Assembly: GCA_947474875.1 (NCBI GenBank)
Contig: CANJKY010000216.1
Span: 1-6,627, forward strand
Direction of reading: 5' to 3'
Length of the DNA stretch: 6,627 nt
DNA from: Gemmataceae bacterium
GTDB taxonomy: Bacteria > Planctomycetota > Planctomycetia > Gemmatales > Gemmataceae
A model generated the notes under the pieces. That model had not been told where the DNA came from. It saw only the letters and a program-made list of their open reading frames with translations, and made no database searches. Shown here in pieces: positions 5,832 through 6,627 of the stretch. A program made the translations under genes and the position numbers. Numbering within the stretch: position 1 is the stretch's first letter; each line of letters starts with the position of its first letter.

Positions 5832-6626
5832 GTGACCACCGCCCTCCAAGTCATCGGCCTGACGATCCTGCTACTGGCCACCCAGGCGGCCCTCCGGTAC
5901 GCCGGCAGGTGGCTGCTCTGGGGCGTGTTCGTCGCGGTCCCGCTGGCCCTCACCCCGTACTGGGTGTCGGCCAACACCTTCGACCCGTTCGTGTGGGTCA
6001 AAATCTACTCCATCTTCATCTGTGTCGGATGGGGCACGCTGGTGCGGTTCACCTGCGTGGGCGAGCGGCCGTGGGCGCGGCGGGCGATCCCCGTGCTGGT
6101 CGCGGTGAACATCCTCGAAGCGACGGCCGTTGACCTGATGGCGCACGGGCTGGCACACGGGGTGAACGCGGTGGCCGGGCTGATGCTCGTCGCCACCCTG
6201 CCGTTCGGTCGGGACGACGTGCGGGTGGATACGGACGGCCGGTGTCGCGACCTGCGGGTGCCCACCTCCCGCGGGTGGGTGATCGGGTATGTGCTCTGGA
6301 ACTGGGCGTTCGTCCTGCTCAACTACCCGGAGCTGGCCGGACATCACGCCGCCGTACTCGCCGCTGGGCTGATAGTCGGCGTCGTCGATCCGGCCCGATG
6401 GACCCAAACGCGGGGGGCTACGCTGGGGGTGAATCTGATGGCGATGGCGACCTGCGACGCGCCGATGCGGGCGTGGCTGGAGACGTCGAGTTGGGCCGAC
6501 CCGCGGTTGGCCCTGGTCGCCGCCAGCGGGGCCGCGGTGGTCGCCCTCGGGTGCGGGATGCGGGCGGTCTCGTCCCGGTGCCACGGGTGGCTGCTGGAAT
6601 TGCGGCCGGCGGCCGTCCCGGCCTGA
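5832..6626 (+). CDS. Polytopic membrane protein, possibly DUF5692 family
   Basis: The 264-residue product is mostly hydrophobic, with about eight membrane segments (roughly 4-22, 27-46, 53-72, 84-103, 108-124, 148-164, 171-186, 225-243, plus a weaker one near 195-207). It has no cleavable-looking signal peptide; the first helix is probably an anchor. Notable motifs are FVWVKIYSI (53-61), VNILEA (92-97), HGVNAVAGL (109-117), GYVLWNWAFVLLNYPELAGHH (positions 152-171, Trp156, Asn157, Trp158 and Asn164) and DPARW...RGATLG (186-199). From memory these resemble DUF5692, an uncharacterised membrane family with an NxLEA and GYxxWNWxFVxLNxP pattern; I could not verify this. No catalytic function can be assigned. 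The start is GTG with GGAG 8 nt upstream. The gene is complete, ending one base before the window edge. The 255-bp gap from the kinase suggests its own transcription unit, so a link to the sigma-kinase modules is unproven. Confidence 0.85.
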   Translation: MTTALQVIGLTILLLATQAALRYAGRWLLWGVFVAVPLALTPYWVSANTFDPFVWVKIYSIFICVGWGTLVRFTCVGERPWARRAIPVLVAVNILEATAVDLMAHGLAHGVNAVAGLMLVATLPFGRDDVRVDTDGRCRDLRVPTSRGWVIGYVLWNWAFVLLNYPELAGHHAAVLAAGLIVGVVDPARWTQTRGATLGVNLMAMATCDAPMRAWLETSSWADPRLALVAASGAAVVALGCGMRAVSSRCHGWLLELRPAAVPA

Positions 6627-6627
6627 C

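Overview
The window is GC-rich and densely coded, with all six genes on the + strand. Eukaryote-type (Hanks) Ser/Thr kinases sit next to ECF-type sigma factors, and Shine-Dalgarno sequences are weak. These points suggest a planctomycete, most likely of the Gemmata group (Gemmataceae). That placement is inferred from gene style and content; no marker gene is present.

Layout. (1) Bases 3-1157 hold the C-terminal two thirds or so of an amidohydrolase cut by the left window edge. It overlaps by ATGA an ECF-like sigma factor (1154-1720), which in turn overlaps by ATGA a membrane-anchored Ser/Thr kinase (1717-3345). These three genes form one translationally coupled unit. (2) An 86-bp gap carries a candidate promoter and a perfect 7-bp dyad. 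It is followed by a second, different ECF sigma factor (3432-4025) and, 24 bp later, a second membrane-anchored Ser/Thr kinase (4050-5576). (3) A 255-bp non-coding stretch (5577-5831) contains several abutting potential hairpins. (4) A polytopic membrane protein (5832-6626), probably of the DUF5692 type, ends one base before the window edge.

How it may work. The core is a tandem pair of sigma factor-kinase modules. The two sigma factors belong to different subfamilies. The two kinases each end in the same kind of roughly six-helix membrane domain, which aligns without gaps over about 118 residues (about 34% identity counted by eye). No anti-sigma factor gene is visible, so the kinases are the obvious candidates for controlling the sigma factors, with the membrane domain as the possible sensor. 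This is inference. The second kinase appears to lack the canonical alpha-C glutamate (Gly98), unlike the first (Glu131). I found no tRNA, rRNA, CRISPR, insertion sequence or phage gene.
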